A stretch of DNA of 64,000 bases, taken from Clostridia bacterium (GTDB lineage Bacteria > Bacillota > Clostridia > Oscillospirales > Acutalibacteraceae). The position numbers and the translations under genes were made by a program. This document shows, piece after piece, positions 52,849 to 61,769 of the stretch. Location: the NCBI GenBank assembly GCA_017461625.1, contig JAFTXJ010000002.1, positions 1 through 64,000 of the forward strand. The letters are read 5' to 3'. The notes under the pieces were generated by a model that made no database searches, was not told the origin of the DNA, and worked only from the letters and a program-made list of their open reading frames with translations. Numbering within the stretch: position 1 is the first letter of the stretch; every line of letters starts with the position of its first letter.

Positions 52849-53754
52849 ATGGAAAGCAAACGTTCAAAGCTTTTGATTGCAGTTATAGTTTTACTTATTG
52901 CAGGGTTGATTGCTTCAATTGTAATGATTTATAACCTGACGGAAAAGGTTGAAAATCTGCATCTGTCTTTTTCAAATCAGCTCAATTCTGTGAATTCAAA
53001 CATCAACTCAATTTATTCAAATGTTGATGAATCGCTTAAAAAGCAGGCAAGTATTATTTCAAACGCTGAAGAGAATAAGGGCAACCTTGACGAAAAAACT
53101 CTCACGGTGCCTGTAAGCTTAAAGATTGCCCCAAAATCTGTTGCAGATGACACAAAGCTCAGTGTTGAAATCAACGGAAAAGCTTTTCCTCTTTCAAAAA
53201 CAGGCGAAGCTGAGTTTTCGACCACAATAAATGTACCTCTTTTTAACACGGAATATGCATATCTTCTTGTGCAGTCTGGTGGCGAAACTAAGACCGAGCT
53301 CCTTGAAGATGTATACATAACCGATATGTGGTATTCATACCTGCCGATGATAAATAACGCTGATTTTACAGGCAGCAATGGCTACACAAACGGCAGTTAT
53401 ACCCTCAACGGCAAGATTCATATTGACTGTGATGAATCAGCCAAAATGGATATGAGAATCTTTGAAAAACTTACACTTGAAGCTTTTATCAACGGCAAAA
53501 AAGTTTGGGAGCAGGACGAAACCGATGCATTTAATAAAGCAAATGGAGAAATCCCTCTTACTAAAGGCTTTGAAATGAAGCCTGAAGATACTTTTACCAT
53601 TGATGTTGTTGCTGTTGACGATGCAGGAATAATCCATCGCTACACTGCACATTCCAAGTCTGCAGAAGGTTCACAACTCGATGAAATGATTGAATCTGTA
53701 GTGTATGCGGGTGATATTTTATATTATCCGGATGGCAGGCAAGTTTTTGAATAA
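52849..53754 (+). CDS. Membrane-anchored protein with coiled coil, unknown function
   Basis: This 301-aa protein has one N-terminal membrane helix (about 8-27), an Asn/Ser-rich coiled coil (about 30-80, VENLHLSFSNQLNSVNSN), and an external beta-sandwich-like region (about 85-290, LTVPVSLKIAPKSVADDTKLS). The family is not recognised. AAGGAGG is 8 nt upstream of the ATG. It lies 40 bp after xylA and may share its transcript. Confidence 0.78.
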   Translation: MESKRSKLLIAVIVLLIAGLIASIVMIYNLTEKVENLHLSFSNQLNSVNSNINSIYSNVDESLKKQASIISNAEENKGNLDEKTLTVPVSLKIAPKSVADDTKLSVEINGKAFPLSKTGEAEFSTTINVPLFNTEYAYLLVQSGGETKTELLEDVYITDMWYSYLPMINNADFTGSNGYTNGSYTLNGKIHIDCDESAKMDMRIFEKLTLEAFINGKKVWEQDETDAFNKANGEIPLTKGFEMKPEDTFTIDVVAVDDAGIIHRYTAHSKSAEGSQLDEMIESVVYAGDILYYPDGRQVFE

Positions 53755-53763
53755 CAAAATTTT

Positions 53764-53800
53764 ACGGGTCACTTCAAAACGAAGTGACCCGTATTTTTAT
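53764..53800. terminator. Bidirectional terminator
   Basis: ACGGGTCACTTC - AAAAC - GAAGTGACCCGT followed by ATTTTTAT; it overlaps the stop codon of the convergent gene. Confidence 0.85.
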
Positions 53801-55191
53801 TCCGTTATTCTGATTATAAATTCTTCCGTGTAACCTTTCCAGGTGGCTGTGACTGTGGTTTCGCCAACATTCTGCGGATAAAATCTTCCGCCGATTAACT
53901 TAACGATGTTTTCATCATAACCTGAGAATTCAACACCGATATTGTTGGTGTTATATTCTCTGTTGCTGTCAACTTTATGAATTTCGGGAGCAAAGCTGAT
54001 TTTTGATTTTTTAACTTCATAAACCTGGTTTTCACTTGTGATTGCTACAAAGTTTCTGTACCAACTTTTTTCAGCGTAAGTTACGGGTGTTTTCAGATTA
54101 TCTTTATTCATTTCTGAAAAATCGGGGGCATCAATGAGGCTGAGTTCAACCTTGTTCATCCTTGTGGGCCAATAAGCCCATTCGTCACCGTAAGCATAAG
54201 CAAGATAAACCCCGTCAGACAGTCTGATATGACCGTCAGGCCGTGAGGTGATACCGCAGTTGTGACAACAGTGGCTGATGTTTACTTTAGCTGCGCTTGA
54301 CTCTTTGAATGAAAGTCCGTCATCAGAAACATAAAGACCGATAAAGCTTTCTGTTGTGAATCTGTCGCAGGTGACAACGGCAATAAATTTGCCGAAATCT
54401 TCAACGTACTTAACATCTGCTGAGTCGAGGGCTGACATATTATATGTGTGGTTTATTGCGATGCCCTTATATTCCATTGTGGCAGGCCAGTTTTCATCAG
54501 TTGCGTTTGCTGTGCAGAGTCTTGTCTGGTTAATTCCTGCATCTTTCCAGGTGTAATAAATATAAAGTGTACCGTTAAGCTCAACCAATGAAGGTTCACC
54601 TGCGCCGTAAGCATCAGGGTCACCTGTGAAAACAACAATTGGCGACGGTTTGCCTCCCCAACCGTTGCCGTTCCATTTTTCAAACGGACCATCGGGATTT
54701 TTGCTCCTTGCGACAAAAACGCAGTTGTCGGTGCCGTTGATGTTTGTTGTGGATGTGTAGCTGATATAGTAATAATCACCGACTTTGATAACACTGGGGT
54801 CGCAGCAGGAATAAAAATCAACAGAGTCTGCCGTAGGCTGCAAAACTGCTTTTTCTTCGGTCCAGGTTTTTCCTCCGTCAGGTGAGTGGCGATACATAAT
54901 CCAGTCCCACTCATCACGGATGCCGGGTGCAGAAAGATAAGCGTCAATGCTTCCGTCAGCGTTGATAATCATAGACGGGCCGTAACGGTAACCTGCGTCA
55001 TCAGCAGGTGGATTATAAATGTCATAACCTTCATCAATGGCTGTGATTTTAACATATTTTGAATTGTCAGGGGCAACAACAAGCTCACCGTCTGTGTATA
55101 TACGGTCTGACATAGGCGTAAAAACTGCAAAAGGTGATTGCAGAATACCGAGCGTCAGAAGGATCGAAGCAAAAAATCTTACAATTGCCAT
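53797..55191 (-). CDS. Secreted glycoside hydrolase-like five-bladed propeller (GH43-type)
   Basis: This 464-aa exported protein has a signal peptide (VRFFASILLTLGIL, about 1-24), then a five-bladed-propeller region: RYGPSMIINADGSIDAYLS, EWDWIMYRHSPDGGKTW, DPSVIKVGDYYYISYTST, DAYGAGEPSLVELNGTLYIYYTW and ARSKNPDGPFEKW. The DPS and EPS motifs followed by G-x-YYIYY are those of GH43/GH32-like enzymes, where they carry the catalytic acids. A Big-like C-terminal stretch (VGETTVTATWKGY) closes it. AAGGAG precedes the ATG. It is 11 bp after the GH3 gene, so they form an operon for plant-polysaccharide breakdown. Confidence 0.8.
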   Translation of the reverse strand: MAIVRFFASILLTLGILQSPFAVFTPMSDRIYTDGELVVAPDNSKYVKITAIDEGYDIYNPPADDAGYRYGPSMIINADGSIDAYLSAPGIRDEWDWIMYRHSPDGGKTWTEEKAVLQPTADSVDFYSCCDPSVIKVGDYYYISYTSTTNINGTDNCVFVARSKNPDGPFEKWNGNGWGGKPSPIVVFTGDPDAYGAGEPSLVELNGTLYIYYTWKDAGINQTRLCTANATDENWPATMEYKGIAINHTYNMSALDSADVKYVEDFGKFIAVVTCDRFTTESFIGLYVSDDGLSFKESSAAKVNISHCCHNCGITSRPDGHIRLSDGVYLAYAYGDEWAYWPTRMNKVELSLIDAPDFSEMNKDNLKTPVTYAEKSWYRNFVAITSENQVYEVKKSKISFAPEIHKVDSNREYNTNNIGVEFSGYDENIVKLIGGRFYPQNVGETTVTATWKGYTEEFIIRITE

Positions 55192-55202
55192 AACAAATCT
55201 CC

Positions 55203-57458
55203 TTATCGGTTAATTTCGATTGTTTCTGTAAGTCTTATATCATCTGAAGCAGCGCCGACCATAATTTCAAACTTGCCGTTTTCAACAACCCACTCATAGT
55301 CTTTGTTGAGAAGTCTGAATGCATCAAAGCCGAGGCTGAATTCAACGCTCTTTTCTTCACCCGCTTTAAGGCTTATTCTTTCAAAGCCCTGAAGGAGCTT
55401 GCGTGGGGTCATGATAGAAGAAACAACATCGTTAACATAAAGCTGAACAACCTCGTCACCGTCAACATCACCGATGTTTTTAACTTTCACATTAACTGTA
55501 AAATCGGTTTCACCGGTTTTTATAACATTGAGGTCGGAATATTCAAACTTTGTATAAGACAGACCGTAGCCGAAAGAGTATCGTGCAGTTCTTTCGCCCT
55601 CAAACATATTTTCAAAGAAATTAGGAAGCTGAGAATAATAGCAGGGGATTCTGTTAGAATCGGCAGGGAAAGAAACAGGAACTCTGCCGGCAGGGTTGTT
55701 TTTACCAAGAAGTGTTTCAACAATTGCCTTTGCACCGAATTCTCCGCCAAACCACGAAACGAGAATAGCATTTGCAACTTTAACCTCTTCACTAAGGTCA
55801 ATGCTTCTGCCGTTTTCAAACACAAGAATCATCGGCTTGCCCAGCTTAGCAACTTCCATAATAAGCTGTCTTTGCTCACCGGGGATCCTTAAATCTGAAC
55901 GGTCGTGACCTTCACCGCTTGTGAAGTTGTTGTCACCACCAACGAAAATAACAAGGTCGCTGTCTCTTGCTGTTGTAACTGCGTGGGCGATGCTGGTGTT
56001 TTCTACCTCGTCATAGACATCTATCAGGTGGAACTGACCGTCTTCTGCGGTGATTGCCTGAGTGCCTACGGGAATCCCGCAACCTGAGCATTGAGTGATT
56101 TTAACCTTGTCACCAAGGGCTTTTTCAAGCTCTTCATAAACCGAGCTGACTTCATATCCGTCAGGCATTGAAGAATATCCGCCCACACGCTGCTTTGCCG
56201 ATGATGGACCGATGAGAGCGATTTTTCTGTAATTATCTTTAATAGGAAGAATGCCGTCATTTTCAAGAAGGGTCATGCCCTCCTTTGCGGCTTCATAGGC
56301 AAGGTCTTTATGCTTTTGGCAACGGATAACTTCCTTATATTTTTCCTCATCTGCATACGGATTTTCAAAAAGACCCAATTCAAACTTGAGAGTGAGCACG
56401 CTCAATACCGATTTATCAACCTGCTCCAATGAAATTTCGCCTTTGTTTATGTATTCAATCAAAGTGCCTTCCCACATATCGGGAGTATAATCACTGCAGC
56501 CCTGCATATCCATGCCTGCGTTGAAAACATCTCGGATAGCCTCTTTGTCATTTTCGGCGGTTTTGTGAGCCTGAAGAATTCGTCTGATTGCACCCCAGTC
56601 AGCTCTTACATAGCCCTTCATACCCCAACGGTTTCGGAGAACCTCTGTGAGATAATATTCTGAGCTGATAACAACCTCACCGTCAATTGCATTGTAGCAA
56701 GCCATAACATTGTTGGCACCGGCTTTGGTGATTGCTTTTTCAAACACGGGAAGATAGCATTGCTCAATTTCACGTTTGCCGACCCTTGCATTGGCACAGT
56801 TGATTCCGTTTTCGGGGATTCCGTGAACGCAGTAATGCTTGGGCTCAGTGAGTACGGCATCGTCACGCTTGAAGTCACCGTTTTTCTGCTCGCCTGTGAT
56901 AATCTGATAACCCATTTCACTGCAAAGGTATGTATCTTCACCGAAGGTTTCTTCCACTCTGCCCCAACGTGGCTCTCTTGCAACGTCAAGGTTGGGAGCA
57001 AGAATTTCGTGCATACCTAAGATTCGTGTTTCAGCACCGATTGCCTGACCAACTCGGTTAGTGATGTTTCGGTTGAATGTTGCAGCCAACGTGAGAGGAA
57101 CAGGGAAAATAGTAGCTCCCGGGAAAGAGATTCCGTGCAAAGCTTCACCTGTAAAAATGCAGGGGATACCAAGACGGGTTTTCTCCACCATATATTTTTG
57201 AAAACGATTGAACATTTTTGGTACTGCATAAGCATCGTGAATAAAGCCGATGCCTCGGTCACCAATTGTTTTTTCAAGCTCATCAAATCTGATTTCAGAT
57301 TTTTCATCAATTGCACAATGATTGAGTGCATGAGGGATTGTGGCATATTCCACACCTCTGATTATATCAAGCTGAGCAACTTTTTCTTCTAATGTCATAA
57401 GTGAAAGAAGAGCCTCGGCACGTTCTCTTGAAGAAAGTGTTGTGTCCTTATAGTTCAT
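55203..57458 (-). CDS. Glycoside hydrolase family 3 (beta-glucosidase/beta-xylosidase)
   Basis: This 751-aa GH3 enzyme has the N-terminal TIM barrel (RLGIPCIFTGEALHG, EPRWGRVEETFGEDTYL, GYVRADWGA with the nucleophile Asp), the alpha/beta sandwich domain (GGYSSMPDG, FVGGDNNFTSGEGHDR) and a C-terminal fibronectin-III-like domain (VQLYVNDVVSSIMTPRKLLQGF). It has no signal peptide and is probably intracellular, acting on imported xylo- or cello-oligosaccharides. I chose ATG 57458 since AGGTGA lies just upstream. The neighbouring xylBA genes favour a beta-xylosidase role, which is inference. Confidence 0.93.
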   Translation of the reverse strand: MNYKDTTLSSRERAEALLSLMTLEEKVAQLDIIRGVEYATIPHALNHCAIDEKSEIRFDELEKTIGDRGIGFIHDAYAVPKMFNRFQKYMVEKTRLGIPCIFTGEALHGISFPGATIFPVPLTLAATFNRNITNRVGQAIGAETRILGMHEILAPNLDVAREPRWGRVEETFGEDTYLCSEMGYQIITGEQKNGDFKRDDAVLTEPKHYCVHGIPENGINCANARVGKREIEQCYLPVFEKAITKAGANNVMACYNAIDGEVVISSEYYLTEVLRNRWGMKGYVRADWGAIRRILQAHKTAENDKEAIRDVFNAGMDMQGCSDYTPDMWEGTLIEYINKGEISLEQVDKSVLSVLTLKFELGLFENPYADEEKYKEVIRCQKHKDLAYEAAKEGMTLLENDGILPIKDNYRKIALIGPSSAKQRVGGYSSMPDGYEVSSVYEELEKALGDKVKITQCSGCGIPVGTQAITAEDGQFHLIDVYDEVENTSIAHAVTTARDSDLVIFVGGDNNFTSGEGHDRSDLRIPGEQRQLIMEVAKLGKPMILVFENGRSIDLSEEVKVANAILVSWFGGEFGAKAIVETLLGKNNPAGRVPVSFPADSNRIPCYYSQLPNFFENMFEGERTARYSFGYGLSYTKFEYSDLNVIKTGETDFTVNVKVKNIGDVDGDEVVQLYVNDVVSSIMTPRKLLQGFERISLKAGEEKSVEFSLGFDAFRLLNKDYEWVVENGKFEIMVGAASDDIRLTETIEINR

Positions 57459-57500
57459 TTGCATCACCTGAAAGATATATTTGTATATGAATACATCTGG

Positions 57501-57529
57501 ATTATATCATCACTAAAAAACAATGTCAA
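57501..57529 (-). promoter_or_regulatory. Promoter of the GH3-GH43 operon
   Basis: On the minus strand perfect TTGACA (57529-57524), 17 bp and perfect TATAAT (57506-57501). A short TGTAT-TCAT-ATACA inverted repeat follows at about 57482-57495. Confidence 0.85.
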
Positions 57530-57565
57530 TCTGCACAGAAATTTAAAAATGTCGTGAAAATTTTA

Positions 57566-57594
57566 TTGATATATTTCAAAATTTACATTATACT
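57566..57594 (+). promoter_or_regulatory. Promoter of the metallophosphoesterase gene
   Basis: TTGATA (57566-57571), 17 bp and TATACT (57589-57594), about 34 bp before the ATG. Confidence 0.6.
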
Positions 57595-57627
57595 TATTCA
57601 GGTAAATTTGATTAAAAGAGGTAGATT

Positions 57628-58833
57628 ATGAAAGCTGTTAAAATTATCGGAAGTATTCTCGCTGTTATTGCCCTCGTTGCTGCAGTTACTGCAATTGTAA
57701 ATGTTAATGTTGTTAAAAACGGTATTGAATACGCAAAATCGTTTGACAAGGTAGAATATGAAAATCAGCTTGTGCCTGAAAAAGATGCTGACGGATATTG
57801 GACCTTTAACACTGATAAAGATCTGAAGGTTTTGCAGATTACCGATTTCCACGTTGGTGGCGGTTGGATGTCTGTTGATGAAGACAAAAAAGCTCTCAAC
57901 GCTGTTGCCGCTATGATAACCGAAGAAAAGCCCGATCTTGTTGTGCTTACGGGGGATATGGTTTATCCTGTTCCCTTTTCTGCAGGAACATTTAATAATA
58001 AGAACTCAACCAATATGGTAATAAGCCTGATGGAAAGCCTTGGCGTTTATTATACGGCTTGTTTCGGCAATCACGACACAGAGATTTACAGCTATTTCGA
58101 CCGTAAAGATATTTCTGATGTATGGGCAGATTCTTCATTAAAATACAGCCTTTATCAGGCAGGACCTGAAGATGTTGATGGCTACGGTAACCACGTTATC
58201 AAGGTTAAAAATTCTGACGGTATTGTTAAAAATGCGTATTTCGTTCTTGATTCTCACGCTTATACCGACGGTGACTATCTCGGTATTTTGTGGAAGTATG
58301 ATAACATTAAAGAAAGCCAGATAAAGTGGTATGAAGAAAATGTGAAAGCCATTGATGAAGCAAACAAGGCTGTTGACCCTGAATGCCCTCTTTTCACTTC
58401 TCTTGCATTCTTCCATATTCCTCTTGAAGAGTATGAATTTGCTTGGTCTGAACTTCAGGGTAACGACTATAAAAACACCGAAAACGCAAAGCTCGTTGAC
58501 GGCTGGCTCCACGAAAAAGATGAAACCGTTTACCACGGTGTGCGTTCAGAAGAGTTTTTTGAAACCGTTCACGCTCTTGGTTCAACCAAAGCTCTTTTCT
58601 GCGGTCACGACCATATTAACAATGCTATTCTTGAATACAAAGGCATCAACCTTGTTTACGGTAACAGCATTGACTACCTTGCTTACGCAGGCATTGACAA
58701 AAAAGGTCCTCAGCGTGGCTGTACAGTTATTACACTCACTCAGGATGGTGAGCTTGATATTAAACTCAGCAATTATTATCAGGACAAATATGAAAGTAAG
58801 TACGAAAAAGAAGAAGTTACAATGGAGTGGTAA
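57628..58833 (+). CDS. Exported calcineurin-like metallophosphoesterase
   Basis: This 401-aa protein has an N-terminal membrane anchor or signal peptide (about 5-26) and a calcineurin-type phosphoesterase domain with the metal ligands in order: LQITDFHVGGGW, VLTGDMVY, CFGNHDTE, LAFFHIPLEEY and FCGHDHIN. It should act outside the cell on a phosphodiester or nucleotide, as in the yeast DCR2/YkuE-like group. AGAGG lies before the ATG. It diverges from the GH3 operon and ends at its own terminator. Confidence 0.9.
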   Translation: MKAVKIIGSILAVIALVAAVTAIVNVNVVKNGIEYAKSFDKVEYENQLVPEKDADGYWTFNTDKDLKVLQITDFHVGGGWMSVDEDKKALNAVAAMITEEKPDLVVLTGDMVYPVPFSAGTFNNKNSTNMVISLMESLGVYYTACFGNHDTEIYSYFDRKDISDVWADSSLKYSLYQAGPEDVDGYGNHVIKVKNSDGIVKNAYFVLDSHAYTDGDYLGILWKYDNIKESQIKWYEENVKAIDEANKAVDPECPLFTSLAFFHIPLEEYEFAWSELQGNDYKNTENAKLVDGWLHEKDETVYHGVRSEEFFETVHALGSTKALFCGHDHINNAILEYKGINLVYGNSIDYLAYAGIDKKGPQRGCTVITLTQDGELDIKLSNYYQDKYESKYEKEEVTMEW

Positions 58834-58841
58834 AAGATTAT

Positions 58842-58873
58842 GCCGTTTCGCTCAGGTGAAACGGCATTTTTTT
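58842..58873 (+). terminator. Rho-independent terminator
   Basis: GCCGTTTC - GCTCAGGT - GAAACGGC followed by ATTTTTTTG. Confidence 0.88.
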
Positions 58874-58884
58874 GTTGCAAAATG

Positions 58885-58913
58885 TTGCTATATTGATTTT
58901 TCTGTGATATAAT
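58885..58913 (+). promoter_or_regulatory. Promoter of the CysK-like gene
   Basis: TTGCTA (58885-58890), 17 bp and perfect TATAAT (58908-58913). Confidence 0.7.
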
Positions 58914-58936
58914 TTGTTGGTTTCAAAAATGAGTAG

Positions 58937-58955
58937 ATTTACATATTATGTAAAT
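58937..58955. promoter_or_regulatory. Perfect palindrome in the cysK leader
   Basis: ATTTACATA - T - TATGTAAAT has perfect 9-bp arms, 24 bp downstream of the -10 and 12 bp before the start codon. It could be a repressor operator or a leader hairpin. Confidence 0.6.
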
Positions 58956-58967
58956 TGAGGTGGAAAT

Positions 58968-59897
58968 ATGATTCATGATAACATTCTTCAGGCAATGGGT
59001 AACACGCCCCTTATAAGACTTAATAAAATGGCTGAGCCTGACAGCGCAGAAATTCTTGTTAAATTTGAAGGTATGAATGTTGGCGGTTCAATTAAAACAA
59101 GAACTGCTTATAATATGATTAAACACGCTGAGAAAAAGGGTATCATCAACGAAAACACAATTATCGTTGAGCCTACAAGCGGTAACCAGGGTATAGGTCT
59201 TGCTTTGGTCGGTGCTGTAAGAGGCTACAAGGTTATCATCGTTATGCCCGACTCTGTTAGTGAAGAACGCAGAAAGTTGGTTGAGCATTACGGTGCTGAG
59301 GTTCGCCTTGTTCACGATGCAGGCAATATCGGTGACTGCATTGAAGAGTGCCTTCGTGTTGCATTGCAAATGCAAGAGGATGACCCCAATGTTTTTGTTC
59401 CTCAGCAGTTTGAGAACCCTGCCAATGTTTCAATTCAACGTAAGCAGACAGGCGTTGAAATCTTAAATCAGGTTGACGGTCCTATTCACGGCTTTTGCTC
59501 AGGAATCGGCACAGGCGGAACGATCACTGGTATCGGCGAAACCCTTAAAGAAGAAAACCCCGATATTGAAATCTGGGCGGTTGAGCCTGAGCATGCGGCC
59601 ATTCTTTCGGGCGGCAGCATCGGCACTCACATGCAGATGGGCATCGGTGACGGACTTATCCCCGGCATTCTCAATCAGAATATTTACAATGACATTTGCA
59701 TAATCAAGGACGAAGAAGCAATTCAGACCTCAAAAGACCTTGCCTCCAAGGAAGGTATTATGTGCGGAATTTCCAGCGGAACAAACGTTGCGGCGGCAAT
59801 TAAGCTTGCCAAAAAATTAGGACCGGGCAAAACTGTTGTTACAGTTCTTCCCGACACCGCTGAAAGATACTTTTCGACCCCGCTTTTTGAAGATTAA
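58968..59897 (+). CDS. cysK: Cysteine synthase-like PLP enzyme with unusual motifs
   Basis: This 309-aa type II PLP enzyme is of CysK length and layout: MGNTPLIRLNKM, GGSIKTRTA with the PLP Lys43, a phosphate-binding loop TSGNQGIGLA, SVERRxLxxxYGAE-like SEERRKLVEHYGAE, GIGTGGTITGIG, EPEHAAILSGG and a C-terminal SSGTNVAAA. It would make cysteine from O-acetylserine and sulfide. Two motifs differ from the classical NPGGSVKDR and TSGNTG, so another beta-replacement substrate is possible. GAGGTGG precedes the ATG. No cysE is adjacent. Confidence 0.85.
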   Translation: MIHDNILQAMGNTPLIRLNKMAEPDSAEILVKFEGMNVGGSIKTRTAYNMIKHAEKKGIINENTIIVEPTSGNQGIGLALVGAVRGYKVIIVMPDSVSEERRKLVEHYGAEVRLVHDAGNIGDCIEECLRVALQMQEDDPNVFVPQQFENPANVSIQRKQTGVEILNQVDGPIHGFCSGIGTGGTITGIGETLKEENPDIEIWAVEPEHAAILSGGSIGTHMQMGIGDGLIPGILNQNIYNDICIIKDEEAIQTSKDLASKEGIMCGISSGTNVAAAIKLAKKLGPGKTVVTVLPDTAERYFSTPLFED

Positions 59898-59898
59898 A

Positions 59899-59940
59899 AC
59901 ACTCCCCGATATTCGCAAGAATATCGGGGAGTGTGCTGTT
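59899..59940. terminator. Terminator after the CysK-like gene
   Basis: ACACTCCCCGATATTC - GCAA - GAATATCGGGGAGTGT, a perfect 16-bp stem, followed by GCTGTTTGTT; it can serve both strands. Confidence 0.85.
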
Positions 59941-59942
59941 TG

Positions 59943-60569
59943 TTAATAGATGCCTACTAAATTGCCTTTGGAATCATAAAATTTTATGTCGGAGACTGTT
60001 TTTTTATTATTTTTATCTGCATTACCAAGGTCATAAAACTTTATAAACCATACAAATTCGCCCCGAGTAACACTTTTTTTGTAAATATTCGATTTTTCTC
60101 CAACTTTTAATGTATATTCGTATTCAGTTATATCAGAACCCATATTTGCGCCAAAAAAAAGCAAAGTAGCACCCGTTTCTTTTTCTCCGGCATCATTTCT
60201 TGTAAAAAAATGTATGGAACCGAATTCGGTTTCGTCTTCTTCGTTTTTATCGCTTTGCGTACTGCTCATTATAAATTCATATCTGTCAAAACTAAGAGAA
60301 CCCCAAAACTTTTTTTTGAAAATGAAAATCTCCTGAGGTTTGTCGGGATCACCATTTGCCGCTATAAAATATGCATAGTCTTCCACATAACGACCATCAC
60401 CGATTCGTGAAAAATAAGTAGAGTTTCTTTCCGTGTTTTCCAAACAATAATTTCTGCAGTCCTGAACAGATAATGTTGTTGAAAAATAGTATATCAGATT
60501 TATAGAGAATGCTAATATTATAGAAAAAACCATTATCAGGCTATACTTAAATATTCGTTTTTTTACCAT
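59943..60569 (-). CDS. Membrane-anchored hypothetical protein of the PadR-linked module
   Basis: This 208-aa protein has one N-terminal membrane helix (about 7-30) and an external domain rich in aromatic and charged residues (YVEDYAYFIAANGDPDKPQ, then EFGSIHFFTRN). The family is not recognised. AAGAGGTAAC lies just before ATG 60569. It is 10 bp downstream of the secreted 336-aa gene and is very probably co-transcribed with it. Confidence 0.8.
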   Translation of the reverse strand: MVKKRIFKYSLIMVFSIILAFSINLIYYFSTTLSVQDCRNYCLENTERNSTYFSRIGDGRYVEDYAYFIAANGDPDKPQEIFIFKKKFWGSLSFDRYEFIMSSTQSDKNEEDETEFGSIHFFTRNDAGEKETGATLLFFGANMGSDITEYEYTLKVGEKSNIYKKSVTRGEFVWFIKFYDLGNADKNNKKTVSDIKFYDSKGNLVGIY

Positions 60570-60579
60570 TTGTTACCTC

Positions 60580-61590
60580 TTACCAGTTATAAGAAACAAA
60601 GTTGTATAATTGCCATTGCTTATCTTTAATTGTTGGGGTAAAGCTTAATGCAACTCCGGCAGATGGTGAGCCACCTGTTACACCAGCAGTGCCGCTAACG
60701 GAAACGGAAACAGACATATCTTTCCATGTATGTATATAGTAGCTATTGATTTTTTTAGTTGATGATGTAGTTCGTGTTCTAAATGTTTGACCAAGGCTGA
60801 AAGTTTTTAATTGTGCCAAACCTACCGGGTCGTCAACAACTTCATATTTAACCCAGGAATCTTTTCCGTCAGTTAAAAAATAATTTATTCCTTCTTGTCC
60901 ATTTTTGCTTCCATCAGTGCTGTAATTATATGTGCTTCTAAACACAGAACTGGACGTAACTGTGGGGCAGGATTGAAGCACGAAATCGTTACCTCCGGCG
61001 GGTTGAGTTTCACCATCAAATAAAGATGCTGAATTTTCCCAAGTTCCAGATGTTGAGGGATAATAAGTGTATGGGTTTGAAGTTCCTCTTCTTGTTATTG
61101 TGGTTTTTAATGTTAAACGGTGTCTTAGTGAGGCGTCTGATGTGATTGAGATATCTGCTGCCTTGGCTTTTAAACCGAAAGAGTTTATGTTGGCAGTATT
61201 ATTTTTAGGAATTCTTTCGTAATGGTCTCCTGCAAACAAAAGCGGAGCATCAGTATAACTTATTGCACAGAGATAATCGCTGTCATTTACCATATTCAGC
61301 ATTTCAGTTTTTGCCTCTGGATGTTCCTTGATATACTTATTGTATTTTTCTTTTTGATTTTTCGCTCCAATTTTTTTGAATATTGATATTGTTGGGTCAA
61401 CATCTACTAATATATCGGTTTTGTTTACAACGTATAACATCAAATCGTCAAAATTTATTTGGTCATGATATTCTTCGTATTCACTACTGTTGCCGCCGGT
61501 TTTTGAATTGCTGGCAAAAGAAATACAGGGGGTATATAATACTATTAATGCTGCTAAAACAACAGCAAATATCTTTTTGTAATACTTCAT
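60580..61590 (-). CDS. Secreted hypothetical protein of the PadR-linked module
   Basis: This 336-aa protein has a signal peptide (KIFAVVLAALIVLYT, cut near ISFAS, about 27). The mature N-terminal part is charged; from about 150 on it is rich in Ser, Thr and Gly with beta-strand character (TLKTTITRRGTSNPYTYYP, and SVSVSVSGTAGVTGGSPSAGV), ending in an aromatic tail (KQWQLYNFVSYNW). I do not recognise it. Its promoter overlaps a palindrome facing a PadR regulator, so PadR may control it. Confidence 0.8.
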   Translation of the reverse strand: MKYYKKIFAVVLAALIVLYTPCISFASNSKTGGNSSEYEEYHDQINFDDLMLYVVNKTDILVDVDPTISIFKKIGAKNQKEKYNKYIKEHPEAKTEMLNMVNDSDYLCAISYTDAPLLFAGDHYERIPKNNTANINSFGLKAKAADISITSDASLRHRLTLKTTITRRGTSNPYTYYPSTSGTWENSASLFDGETQPAGGNDFVLQSCPTVTSSSVFRSTYNYSTDGSKNGQEGINYFLTDGKDSWVKYEVVDDPVGLAQLKTFSLGQTFRTRTTSSTKKINSYYIHTWKDMSVSVSVSGTAGVTGGSPSAGVALSFTPTIKDKQWQLYNFVSYNW

Positions 61591-61667
61591 AATAATTCTC
61601 TTTTATGAGTTAAATTTGTACTGCTTTGATTGGTTCATCGGACTCACTTCCTTTGTTTTCTGATTTT

Positions 61668-61719
61668 AATGTAGCATAACAAATAATTTTTGTCAATAAC
61701 AAATTTTATTTATTGACAA
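61668..61719. promoter_or_regulatory. Promoter and palindromic operator between divergent units
   Basis: On the minus strand TTGACA (61696-61691), 17 bp and TACATT (61673-61668) drive the 336-aa secreted gene. A perfect inverted repeat, TTGTCAATAA (61690-61699) and TTATTGACAA (61710-61719), covers its -35, giving a mirrored TTGACA toward the PadR gene. This is a likely PadR binding site. Confidence 0.75.
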
Positions 61720-61769
61720 AAATACTTGATTTTTTAGAAAAAGTGATATATGATTTTGGTGGTGATAAA

